NCBI GenBank assembly: GCA_025362765.1
Contig: JANYFI010000428.1
Location: forward strand, 1 to 6,179
Direction: 5' to 3'
Length of the DNA: 6,179 bases
DNA from: Ferruginibacter sp.
Lineage (GTDB): Bacteria > Bacteroidota > Bacteroidia > Chitinophagales > Chitinophagaceae
Below the pieces are notes generated by a model. The model made no database searches. It was not told the DNA's origin and saw only the letters and a program-made list of their open reading frames with translations. Positions 1 through 6,179 of this stretch are shown in pieces. The position numbers and the translations under genes were made by a program. Each line of letters begins with the position of its first letter. Position 1 is the stretch's first letter.

Positions 1-446
1 CATTTAGTACATCCAGCAGTGAAGCAGCTTTTCCTAAAACCATGCTGGAGCTGGAGCGCTTTGGCTGTAAAGATAAAATTGTAAGTTTTGTGTTGCCGTT
101 GGGTTATTCTTTTAACCTGGATGGAAGTATGATGTATATGACTTTCGCTTCATTGTTTATTGCGCAAAGCTATGGTATGCACATGCCGTTGGGTACGCAG
201 CTTACGATGTTATTGGTATTGATGTTTACGAGCAAAGGCATTGCGGGGGTGCCACGGGCGTCGTTGGTGGTGATCGCCGGCACGCTGGCTACCTTTAACA
301 TTCCTGAAGCGGGCATTGCCTTGTTGCTGGGCATTGATCCCTTGCTGGACATGGGACGCAGCGCCACCAATGTTGTGGGCAATAGCATTGCTACCGCTGT
401 GGTTAGTAAATGGGAAGGCGAACTGGAAAACGCGGAAAAGATTTAA
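1..446 (+). CDS. Dicarboxylate/amino acid:cation symporter (DAACS/SDF family, GltP-like), 3' part only
   Basis: This is the C-terminal third (147 visible residues, read from base 3) of an inner-membrane symporter that probably imports glutamate, aspartate or another C4 dicarboxylate; the start lies upstream of the window. The fragment opens with the serine-rich hairpin HP1 motif FSTSSSEAAFPKT. Then come the TM7 motif NLDGS (fragment residues 38-42, the NMDGT equivalent), hairpin HP2 SKGIAGVPRAS (77-87), and the TM8 signature DMGRSATNVVGN (116-127). The TM8 arginine (R119) is the residue that binds the substrate side-chain carboxylate in family structures, which favours an acidic substrate. 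The last position of that motif is Asn where the archaeal sodium-coupled GltPh has Asp405. As I recall, proton-coupled GltP and DctA also carry Asn there, so proton coupling is a reasonable inference. The protein ends normally in a short charged tail. Family assignment is firm; exact substrate and coupling ion are not. Confidence 0.93.
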   Translation, partial: FSTSSSEAAFPKTMLELERFGCKDKIVSFVLPLGYSFNLDGSMMYMTFASLFIAQSYGMHMPLGTQLTMLLVLMFTSKGIAGVPRASLVVIAGTLATFNIPEAGIALLLGIDPLLDMGRSATNVVGNSIATAVVSKWEGELENAEKI

Positions 447-468
447 TTTCACCGTTAAATACGCTTTT

Positions 469-705
469 ATGAAAATAATACATGAGGGTTGGATTACAAG
501 AGATAACGATATTATGATGGGTAAACCTTGTATAAAAGGCACAAGAATTACTGTAGAGTTGATTTTAAAAAAGATGAGTGAAGGTGCAGGTGTTCAGCAA
601 CTGTTGGAGGATTACCCGCATTTAACCAACGAAGGTATTTATGCCTGCGTTGATTATGCCAGGGCTATCATGATTAATGAACAGGTTTTTGAGTTACCTG
701 TATGA
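469..705 (+). CDS. DUF433 family antitoxin (VapB-like) of a type II toxin-antitoxin pair
   Basis: This 78-residue protein is a probable antitoxin that neutralises the PIN-like toxin encoded next to it and may also bind the cassette's own promoter. The DUF433 signature is clear: a short N-terminal strand region, then DIMMGKPCIKGTRI at about residues 15-28 (family pattern D..v..GkP.I.GTRi), then a helical part with 'LLEDYPHLTNEGIYACVDYA' at about 45-64, matching the family's 'iL..yP.lt.edi.aal.ya'. Length is typical. The frame stays open upstream to base 316, but those residues overlap the symporter gene and look like no known protein, so ATG 469 is the start. It lies 22 bases after the symporter stop, and its stop overlaps the toxin start (ATGA at 702-705), implying translational coupling. 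No Shine-Dalgarno or obvious promoter is visible in the 22-base gap. Confidence 0.9.
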   Translation: MKIIHEGWITRDNDIMMGKPCIKGTRITVELILKKMSEGAGVQQLLEDYPHLTNEGIYACVDYARAIMINEQVFELPV

Positions 706-1061
706 TACTGGCGGATGAAAATATTTTCAGGGCGCTAATTATCGCATTGCGTGATAACGGGCACGGAGTTTTTTCTGTTTTTGAAGAATGCCGCGGTATC
801 AGTGATGTATCAATTTCTCAATTGTCTATAAATCCGGAAAGGATAATTTTGACTGAAGACAAGGATTTTGGCAATTTGGTTTTTGAGAAAAAAATTCAGG
901 CCACGGGTGTAATTTTTTTGCGGTTTTTACAAGATGAGCGAACATTAATTATCAACGAAGTGTTGAATTTTTTATCAACGCGAAGTTTGGAAACCTTAAA
1001 AGGTAATTTCATTACAATAACTCCCCATAAAGTACGGATAAAAAAAATACCCGACGTTTAG
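702..1061 (+). CDS. DUF5615 family PIN-like toxin (probable ribonuclease)
   Basis: This 119-residue protein is the predicted toxin of the cassette, a small PIN-like domain protein of the DUF5615/Mut7-C type, expected to cut RNA using metal-binding acidic residues. Diagnostic features are the N-terminal ILADENI (D5, E6, N7), an S-D pair at 34-35 in 'RGISDVSI', the block LTEDKDFGNLVF at 50-61 (family pattern LT.DkDFg.Lvf), and the strand TGVIFLRF at 68-75. All the acidic positions expected for this fold appear to be kept, so the toxin looks intact rather than decayed. It starts inside the antitoxin stop codon (4-base overlap), the usual order for DUF433/DUF5615 pairs. Base composition is AT-rich (about 35% GC by hand count). 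The RNA target cannot be read from sequence, and toxicity is inferred from the family and the pairing. Confidence 0.88.
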   Translation: MILADENIFRALIIALRDNGHGVFSVFEECRGISDVSISQLSINPERIILTEDKDFGNLVFEKKIQATGVIFLRFLQDERTLIINEVLNFLSTRSLETLKGNFITITPHKVRIKKIPDV

Positions 1062-1132
1062 TTTTGGTAAAGTAAAACATTACAAACTTACTAAAAAACC
1101 ATACCTGATTTACATCATTGATAATCTCTTTT

Positions 1133-1831
1133 ATGCTCGATTTTATTTTACTCGATTTTCACTGGATACAATTGTTGCAGCCGCAATGGTACATTGAAAA
1201 CGGTGGCCTTTGGTTTATTGTGTTCGCTGTTTTTGCAGAAACCGGTTTGTTTGCCGGCTTTTTTTTGCCAGGTGATTCACTGCTTTTCGTTGCCGGTATT
1301 TTTAGCAACGATTTGGTGAAGGATGGACTGGGCATACATTTCGGCAGTTCTTTTATTAACCTGTTGATATTGGGCATTGTAATTTCATTGGCCGGTATTA
1401 TTGGTAATTATGTGGGATACTGGTTCGGTAAAAAAAGCGGTCCGTTTTTATTTGAACGCAAGGATACTTTTCTTTTTAAGAAAAAATATTTATTGCAGGC
1501 AAAAGATTTTTATGATAAACATGGTGGCGGAGCAATCGTAATGGGCAGGTTTATTCCTATCGTTCGCACTTTTGCGCCCATTGTGGCCGGCATCGTACAA
1601 ATGGAAAATAAACGGTTTACCTATTATAATATAGTTGGTTGTGTGGCCTGGGTTTTTTCCATGTTGTTCGGCGGCCATTACCTGCAACAATTTATTCTGA
1701 AGGTATTTCATTTTGATTTAAAGCAACACCTTGAGGTGATTGTACTGGGTATTGTGCTGGTTACTACTGCCCCCATATTTATTAAGTTGATACTTGATAA
1801 GAAAAAGAAAAAAAACAGCACCAATAACTAA
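1133..1831 (+). CDS. DedA family membrane protein (SNARE-associated/VTT domain)
   Basis: This protein of about 232 residues sits in the inner membrane. DedA proteins are implicated in flipping or scrambling lipid carriers, and some members recycle undecaprenyl phosphate for wall synthesis; which lipid this one handles is unknown. Visible family motifs, numbered from ATG 1133, are ETGLFAGFFLPGDSLLFVAG at about 34-53, GNYVGYWFGKKSGP at about 93-106, and GRFIPIVRTFAPIVAG at about 138-153. The last contains the conserved G-R-F-x-P and second arginine of the re-entrant loop. Several hydrophobic segments follow, then a lysine-rich tail (LDKKKKKNSTNN), probably cytoplasmic. The frame also opens at TTG 1118, five codons earlier; I prefer the ATG because no ribosome-binding sequence favours the TTG. 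The MFS gene starts 6 bases after the stop, so the two are probably cotranscribed. An 8-A run lies in the tail-coding part (1808-1815). Confidence 0.92.
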   Translation: MLDFILLDFHWIQLLQPQWYIENGGLWFIVFAVFAETGLFAGFFLPGDSLLFVAGIFSNDLVKDGLGIHFGSSFINLLILGIVISLAGIIGNYVGYWFGKKSGPFLFERKDTFLFKKKYLLQAKDFYDKHGGGAIVMGRFIPIVRTFAPIVAGIVQMENKRFTYYNIVGCVAWVFSMLFGGHYLQQFILKVFHFDLKQHLEVIVLGIVLVTTAPIFIKLILDKKKKKNSTNN

Positions 1832-1837
1832 CGCTAC

Positions 1838-3073
1838 ATGCAAAAAACTTCTTCTTCTATTTTTACGATTGCCGTATTGGTAGCGGCGCTTGGCTACTTT
1901 GTTGATATCTACGATTTGTTGCTGTTCAATATTGTAAGGGTGGATAGTTTAACTGAGATGGGCCTCTCTGCGACACAGGTAAAAACACAGGGTGAATTCA
2001 TTATCAGCATTCAAATGGTGGGACTTTTAATTGGCGGCATCATCTGGGGCGTGATGGGTGATAAAAAAGGACGATTAAGTGTGTTGTTTGGTTCTATTAT
2101 TCTGTATTCACTGGCCAATATTGCCAATGGTTTTGTACATACGCCAGACCAGTATGCCCTCACAAGATTTATTGCTGGCATCGGACTGGCGGGCGAGTTA
2201 GGCGCCGGTATTACACTGGTAACAGAATTGGTTCATAAAGATAAAAGAGGTCTTAGTACCTCACTGGTGGCAGGTATTGGTTTACTGGGCGCAGTGGCGG
2301 CTTTTTTTGTATCACAGAATTTTAACTGGCGTAATTGTTATTTTATTGGCGGTGGGCTGGGTTTCTGTTTGCTGTTATTGCGTATTTCTGTTTTTGAAAG
2401 TGGCATGTTTACCCAAACAAAAAAAATGGACGTGAGCCGCGGCAATTTCCTGATGTTTTTTACCAATGCCAAACGGTTTAAAAAATATATTTGCGCTATC
2501 TTAATTGGTCTGCCAACCTGGTATGTCATCGGGGTACTGGTAGCATTCTCCAATAATTTTGCCAGGGAGTTTGGCATTTCAGAAACAGTGTCGCCAAAAG
2601 TTTCTACCATGGTTGCCTATGTATGTATTTCCATAGCGGATGTGTTGGTGGGTTTTGTAAGCCAATGGTTAAAGAGCCGAAAAAAAGCGTTGTATATTTT
2701 TTATATTCTCACCATTATTTCTATTATTTTTTATTTTAACCAGCAGAATGGCACCGCCGCCGGCATGTATGTTATCTGCGCCGCATTGGGCTTTGGTACA
2801 GGTTTCTGGGCAATTTTTGTGACCATGGCTGCCGAGCAGTTTGGAACCAATTTAAGGGCTACCGCCGCAACTACAGTGCCCAATATGGTACGGGGTGCGG
2901 TGCCCATTATTTTTTTATTATTCAATTGGTTGCAAACTGTTTTTGCGGATGTCCCCCATCCATATATTACCGCCGGATGGGTTTCCGGCGCCATCATCAT
3001 GTTCATTGCGGTTACCGCCGCATATTTTACGGAAGAAACGTTTGGCAAAGAACTGGACTATATTGAGATGTAG
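1838..3073 (+). CDS. MFS transporter, probable proton-coupled metabolite porter, substrate unknown
   Basis: This 411-residue, 12-helix Major Facilitator Superfamily protein is expected to move a small metabolite across the inner membrane. TM1 carries two acidic residues in GYFVDIYDLLLF (D23, D26), a feature of organic-acid and aromatic-acid porters. Motif A follows TM2 as GVMGDKKGRLSVL (71-83, with D75 and R79), and TM4 has RFIAGIGLAGE (110-120; R110, E120). The second half has EQFGTNLRATA (333-343), the typical loop E-x-x-x-T-x-x-R-A of sugar and organic-acid porters. The C-terminus EETFGKELDYIE echoes the PETKGxxLEEI ending of those families. The central loop (about 190-215) is short and basic. 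Length is normal and nothing looks broken. It starts 6 bases after the DedA stop, suggesting a shared transcript. Substrate cannot be read from sequence; organic acid, sugar acid or sugar are the candidates. Confidence 0.88.
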   Translation: MQKTSSSIFTIAVLVAALGYFVDIYDLLLFNIVRVDSLTEMGLSATQVKTQGEFIISIQMVGLLIGGIIWGVMGDKKGRLSVLFGSIILYSLANIANGFVHTPDQYALTRFIAGIGLAGELGAGITLVTELVHKDKRGLSTSLVAGIGLLGAVAAFFVSQNFNWRNCYFIGGGLGFCLLLLRISVFESGMFTQTKKMDVSRGNFLMFFTNAKRFKKYICAILIGLPTWYVIGVLVAFSNNFAREFGISETVSPKVSTMVAYVCISIADVLVGFVSQWLKSRKKALYIFYILTIISIIFYFNQQNGTAAGMYVICAALGFGTGFWAIFVTMAAEQFGTNLRATAATTVPNMVRGAVPIIFLLFNWLQTVFADVPHPYITAGWVSGAIIMFIAVTAAYFTEETFGKELDYIEM

Positions 3074-3165
3074 ATTTTAGTACAGTCGCTGTTAAGATAA
3101 TTATAATTGTGAGCACTCTGCGATGGTCTCAATACTTTTTGACTGTATTTTCGTTTTCTATTATT

Positions 3166-3753
3166 ATGAAGAAATATTTCACCTTCCCGCTGCTTACCCT
3201 GCTGTTGTCGCTTTCGGCTGCTGCGCAAAAACTACAGGTGGAAGTTGAATATGTTACCGTTGACCCATCGGCCGATAAACCTGTGATTTTTTATACACCT
3301 GACAGGAAACTTACCTGGGACGACTTTAAAGGCAAACCCGCACCTGCCAGCGAAGCTGCCGCCATTACCAACGCAGGTTTTGGTTTTAAGATGCTGTTTA
3401 AATCCGAGAATAATACAGCCACCCTCCATTTAACGGTTGATTGCACTTTTGCCGTAAGTGATAGCTGGGTAAAACACAACCGTAAAACACCCTATATTTT
3501 AAATCACGAACAACACCATTTTGATTTAGCTTACCTGTATACTATGCAATTTGTACACAACTTAAGGGTAGCGAAATATACTATGAAGGATTACAGCAAA
3601 GTATTGGAAAAGATTTATACCCAATCTCAGCAGGAATTAACTGCGGCCCAAACTGCTTACGACACAGAAACTAAAAATAGCCAGTTAACAGCCAAACAAG
3701 CCATTTGGGATAAAAAAATTGATGACGAACTGACTGCTTACCTGAAGCAATAA
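3166..3753 (+). CDS. Secreted DUF922 protein, predicted zinc-dependent protease-like
   Basis: This 195-residue protein starts with a clear signal peptide: MKK, a hydrophobic core, and likely cleavage after SAAAQ near residue 21, so it is exported to the periplasm or surface. The body matches DUF922, a family annotated as predicted secreted zinc proteases. It has the 'LTWDDFKGKP' block (49-58), a middle beta-rich section, and an HExxH motif in NHEQHHFDLAY (H114, E115, H118). A long helical C-terminus follows, with YDTET (165-169), Q178 and W181. In the family as I remember it, a histidine follows the ET pair (ET-x-H); here the position reads Asn171, so a possible metal ligand may be missing. 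GTG 3109 would add 19 codons in front of the signal peptide, so ATG 3166 is the better start. It stands alone: 92 bases after the MFS gene and convergent with the next gene. Its substrate is unknown and activity is unproven. Confidence 0.82.
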   Translation: MKKYFTFPLLTLLLSLSAAAQKLQVEVEYVTVDPSADKPVIFYTPDRKLTWDDFKGKPAPASEAAAITNAGFGFKMLFKSENNTATLHLTVDCTFAVSDSWVKHNRKTPYILNHEQHHFDLAYLYTMQFVHNLRVAKYTMKDYSKVLEKIYTQSQQELTAAQTAYDTETKNSQLTAKQAIWDKKIDDELTAYLKQ

Positions 3754-3842
3754 TTGCGGCCGGGGTTTGAAAGTATTAATTGACTGCAATAGGCAAAATG
3801 ACGTCGCTTACCTCATAAGTCAATACACGAATAGTTATCTGT

Positions 3843-5870
3843 TTATTTTAAATGTGCTGCAGTGCGCAACGCCGGAGCTTTTATAAAATCCTGCGGATAT
3901 TTTTTCAGGTATCTAAATAAAATGCCTAAAAATTGAGGATACTCTCTTAAATGAATACCACGACTTTTTACCGCTACCAAAAATGCCAACCCAAAACTCA
4001 CGGCAAAATTTAAAAAGCCAATTCCCATTACGCCAACTAAAGTATACCATATTTCACCGGCTGTTACCTGGTGATCTAAACCAAAAAAGCCAATGGCAAC
4101 ATTGGCCGCAGAAATGGTAATGTGTCGTATATCGAAAGGAATACCAAACGTGTTTCCGATAAACCCGGCCATTCCCAAAAAGAACCCCAATGAAATATTC
4201 CCGATCAATGAACCAAGATTATTTTCTACATAGTATATAATTTTATATCGCCGCCTTTCAGTAAAGCTGTTTTTAAAAGAGGGGAGGTTGCGGAGGCGTT
4301 CTGTAATTCTTCCATGTACTAAATAGTTTTCAACATAGCCCGCAATTAACCCGCTGGCGAATAAAAAGAAGCCCGTAAAACAAGCATATAACCATGCGGG
4401 ACTATGTAATGGCTGTTGATCTGTCAGCAGTTTTCGGGCCGCATCGCCTTCCGCGATTTTTACGCCCGTAGCTGCAAAAAATAACCACGCCAAAATATAG
4501 GTAAGGGGAAATACAACTATTAGGTTACCGGTAAAAGAGGCCAACTGTGTGCGGCTTACTTTACCAATGGTGATAGCAAGATTTCTAAGGTCGGGGTGTT
4601 CACCGATTTTTTGTGCATCAAAGGAACTAGCCACATTGTTGGCTGTATAGGCTGGTTGTTTGGTGGCCAGCGTAGACCCTGTATCCTGTATTAAAATAAA
4701 ACCCAGCGAATAATTGGTACTGTATAAAAACCCATGCCAGAAAGGCGTTCCAGGAATTTTAGATAACAGGTTTTTTATAATGCCAATAAAGGAAATGATA
4801 ATGCCGCCACCTACAGAACTGTTAAACATGCGCCAGAAATCTTTCCGGGTAGTAGTGATAAATTTTTCACCCGTGCGGCCACCATGTTCCGCTATCTGGT
4901 ACGCCAGGTAGCCAGTATTTTCACTTAAAAATTCCCGAATAGAATTTTTTCGGTTTTCATTGCGCACCACTGTTTTAAAGTAATCAACAAAACGCTGCGT
5001 ATTAAACGAATTGTCTGTGTCCAGCACATCCAGAATAATAAATAGCCTGTCAACCTGCTGTTGCAAACGGGTGATAATAAAAGTCTGCGCCAGGCTGGTG
5101 CCGTATGCAGTTCTTTGTTCCCTTATCGATTGGATGGTTTGGTTACAATTGTGCAATGCCTCGGTAGTGTTGGCCAGCAAAATGGTTCGCATCGCCTGTG
5201 ACGCAATATCCTGTTTAAGCGCCATGTATTCGCTCACAAGCCTGCTCTGATCCAAAAAAGGAAAGATGGCATGCTCGATATTTTCATACCGTTGGGTCAT
5301 TTCCTTTTCCAGACCCAGTGCTGTAATGCGGTGACTTAATATTTGTAACGATCGCTGTAATTGCAGTATCAGCGCAGGCTCAGCCATGTTGATCTGTATG
5401 CCCAGCACTTCAAAAAACTGTATCCATAAATCAGTGTCAATTCCACTCACCCAAATATAATCCCGCTTGTTATAAAAGATGCGGTTAATTACGTACAAAA
5501 AATTATCCGGCGTTTGCAGTTCGGGTAAAAGCTTATGTAATATTTTCCCCCTAAGCTCCTGTACAAAGCCGCGGCTGCTTACAATGCCACTTTCGGTGAG
5601 TGCATTTACAATATTTGTTTTTAAAAATTGCGTGAGCAAAGCCTTGCGCAGGGAGAAAAGGGAACTCCTGTCTTGTCCCATTTGGTACAACAAAGCCTTA
5701 AAGCGAATGGAAGCCAGTGCAATGTCTTTGGCATTTTCAGGCCGGATAGTATCAATCAGTTCTACCAAAAAATCGAGGCTGCGATTCACTGAATGCAGGG
5801 GCAACACAACAGCCTGCTGCTTTTCTTCCTTTGCCGGAACCACTTTGTTTTTTTTTGACAACCGAAGCAT
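3843..5870 (-). CDS. Gcr/COG4389 family multi-pass membrane protein (labelled 'site-specific recombinase')
   Basis: This 675-residue protein (from ATG 5870) belongs to the SpecificRecomb family named after gonococcal Gcr. The first ~350 residues are soluble, mostly helical and charged. A conserved junction follows: LSENTGYLAYQIAEHGG (about 315-331), GEKFIT and FNSSVGGGIIISF. Next come NYSLGFILIQDTGSTLATKQ (about 386-405), SRTQLASFTGNLIVVFPLTY (about 439-458), and NNLGSLIGNISLGFFLGMAG then GIPFDIRHITISAANVAIGF (about 550-595). These are membrane segments, six or seven in all. I see no catalytic Ser-resolvase or Tyr-integrase motif, so the recombinase label is probably historical; a membrane role of unknown kind fits better. 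The frame extends to TTG 5906 (12 more residues), but the ATG is preferred. Codons 5-8 contain nine consecutive A's. The gene converges on the DUF922 gene and diverges from clpS. Confidence 0.85.
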   Translation of the reverse strand: MLRLSKKNKVVPAKEEKQQAVVLPLHSVNRSLDFLVELIDTIRPENAKDIALASIRFKALLYQMGQDRSSLFSLRKALLTQFLKTNIVNALTESGIVSSRGFVQELRGKILHKLLPELQTPDNFLYVINRIFYNKRDYIWVSGIDTDLWIQFFEVLGIQINMAEPALILQLQRSLQILSHRITALGLEKEMTQRYENIEHAIFPFLDQSRLVSEYMALKQDIASQAMRTILLANTTEALHNCNQTIQSIREQRTAYGTSLAQTFIITRLQQQVDRLFIILDVLDTDNSFNTQRFVDYFKTVVRNENRKNSIREFLSENTGYLAYQIAEHGGRTGEKFITTTRKDFWRMFNSSVGGGIIISFIGIIKNLLSKIPGTPFWHGFLYSTNYSLGFILIQDTGSTLATKQPAYTANNVASSFDAQKIGEHPDLRNLAITIGKVSRTQLASFTGNLIVVFPLTYILAWLFFAATGVKIAEGDAARKLLTDQQPLHSPAWLYACFTGFFLFASGLIAGYVENYLVHGRITERLRNLPSFKNSFTERRRYKIIYYVENNLGSLIGNISLGFFLGMAGFIGNTFGIPFDIRHITISAANVAIGFFGLDHQVTAGEIWYTLVGVMGIGFLNFAVSFGLAFLVAVKSRGIHLREYPQFLGILFRYLKKYPQDFIKAPALRTAAHLK

Positions 5871-5989
5871 AGTGTATAATAAGGGCCAGGGATTTATAAA
5901 CGCCAAACATTCTCTTTCGTATATAGTCAGGACAAATTAACTGTTGATTATGTTGCACCGGTATGCTAGCTGGTATCAAAATTTCGACT

Positions 5990-5997
5990 TATTTTTG
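5990..5997 (+). promoter_or_regulatory. Candidate Bacteroidota -7 promoter box for clpS
   Basis: TATTTTTG is an exact match to the Bacteroidota primary-sigma -7 consensus TAnnTTTG, in the divergent intergenic region and 11 bases before the clpS start codon. I found no good TTTG-type -33 box 19-21 bases upstream. If real, it would give a leader of only about 5-7 bases. An eight-base degenerate match in AT-rich DNA can easily be chance. Confidence 0.35.
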
Positions 5998-6008
5998 CAG
6001 CCAACGCA

Positions 6009-6179
6009 ATGACAACGACTAATAACCATACCAAATATAAGGAAGAAACGGATGTACTCACCGAACTGGACCAGTACCATAGCCTGATTGTATGGAATGA
6101 TGAGGTAAATAGTTTCGATTGGGTGATAGAAACCCTTGTAGAGATTTGCGGCCACTCAGAAGAACAGGCTGAACAATGC
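6009..6179 (+). CDS. clpS: ClpS, ATP-dependent Clp protease adaptor (N-end rule), 5' part only
   Basis: These are the first 57 codons of the ClpS adaptor, cut by the window edge. ClpS binds proteins with destabilising N-terminal residues and hands them to a Clp AAA+ unfoldase (ClpA or ClpC type) for degradation by ClpP in the cytoplasm. After a flexible, poorly conserved N-terminus (about 1-22), the conserved core begins: HSLIVWNDEVNSFDWVIETL (24-43), then EICGHSEEQAEQC (45-57). Aligned with E. coli ClpS, N30 and D31 match N34 and D35, E32 replaces D36, and F36 takes the place of gatekeeper M40. These line the pocket for the N-terminal residue. The zinc-site or second-half pocket histidine lies beyond the edge. 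Start is ATG 6009, giving an N-terminal tail of normal length. The gene is divergent from the Gcr-like gene and downstream of a possible -7 box. Confidence 0.92.
   Translation, partial: MTTTNNHTKYKEETDVLTELDQYHSLIVWNDEVNSFDWVIETLVEICGHSEEQAEQC

Noticed and set aside
316..468. Upstream extension of the antitoxin frame to ATG 316.
   Set aside because: These codons lie inside the symporter gene, the residues are tryptophan/cysteine-rich nonsense, and DUF433 proteins start near the ATG at 469.
1118..1132. TTG 1118 as the DedA start.
   Set aside because: It adds only MIISF, lacks a supporting ribosome-binding sequence, and an ATG follows five codons later; it cannot be fully excluded.
1062..1132. 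Search for a promoter or terminator between the toxin and DedA genes (a TTTG at 1063-1066 and a 5-base GTTTT/AAAAC stem).
   Set aside because: No TAnnTTTG box lies 19-21 bases after the TTTG, and the stem is too weak to be meaningful in AT-rich sequence.
3109..3165. GTG 3109 as the DUF922 start.
   Set aside because: It would put 19 extra residues, including a second hydrophobic stretch, before a perfect MKK-type signal peptide.
3074..3165. TAATTGTG at 3104-3111, a one-mismatch match to the -7 consensus, plus the palindrome AATTATAATT, as a promoter for the DUF922 gene.
   Set aside because: No -33 element lies at the right distance and such matches are common in AT-rich gaps; a promoter may exist here but I cannot place it.
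3773..3826. Imperfect inverted repeat (ATTGACT at 3779-3785 with AGTCAAT at 3818-3824, extendable with a bulge) between the convergent DUF922 and Gcr-like genes, considered as a terminator.
   Set aside because: The stem is short and AT-rich, the loop is about 32 bases, and no T-run follows directly on either strand. It is within what chance would give; the 89-base gap otherwise shows nothing recognisable.
5479..5940. A 153-codon open frame on the + strand opposite the N-terminal half of the Gcr-like gene.
   Set aside because: It is antisense to a well-supported coding region, rich in Ser/Cys/Arg as expected of a shadow frame, and resembles no family I know.

Overview
The window looks like a chromosomal segment from a Bacteroidota bacterium, plausibly of the Chitinophagaceae/Sphingobacteriales type. 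This is inferred from gene content and style: a Bacteroidota-like ClpS, a DUF922 secreted protein with a short MKK-type signal peptide, absence of clear Shine-Dalgarno sequences, and one TAnnTTTG-type -7 box. No rRNA, tRNA, CRISPR array, insertion sequence or phage gene is visible.

Layout. The + strand begins inside the 3' part of a GltP-like glutamate/aspartate (dicarboxylate) symporter gene. After 22 bases comes a two-gene type II toxin-antitoxin cassette: a DUF433 antitoxin and a DUF5615 PIN-like toxin, overlapping by 4 bases. Next is a DedA-family membrane protein, followed only 6 bases later by an MFS transporter of unknown substrate. After a 92-base gap comes a secreted DUF922 protein with an HExxH motif. 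A large - strand gene converges on it and encodes a multi-pass membrane protein of the Gcr/COG4389 family, usually labelled 'site-specific recombinase'. Divergent from that gene, the window ends inside clpS, which encodes the N-degron adaptor of the Clp protease.

How the genes fit together. The only clear functional units are the toxin-antitoxin pair and the probable DedA-MFS transcription unit. The rest looks like ordinary housekeeping and envelope genes placed side by side. The cassette is noticeably more AT-rich (about 37% GC by hand count) than the symporter gene before it (about 48%), which suggests it was inserted there. I do not see a convincing new multi-gene system. The most worthwhile leads are the cassette's placement, the DUF922 protein that seems to lack a family histidine, the misnamed membrane 'recombinase' with a 9-A tract at its start, and the tight DedA-MFS pairing. 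No stretch longer than 300 bases lacks a gene.
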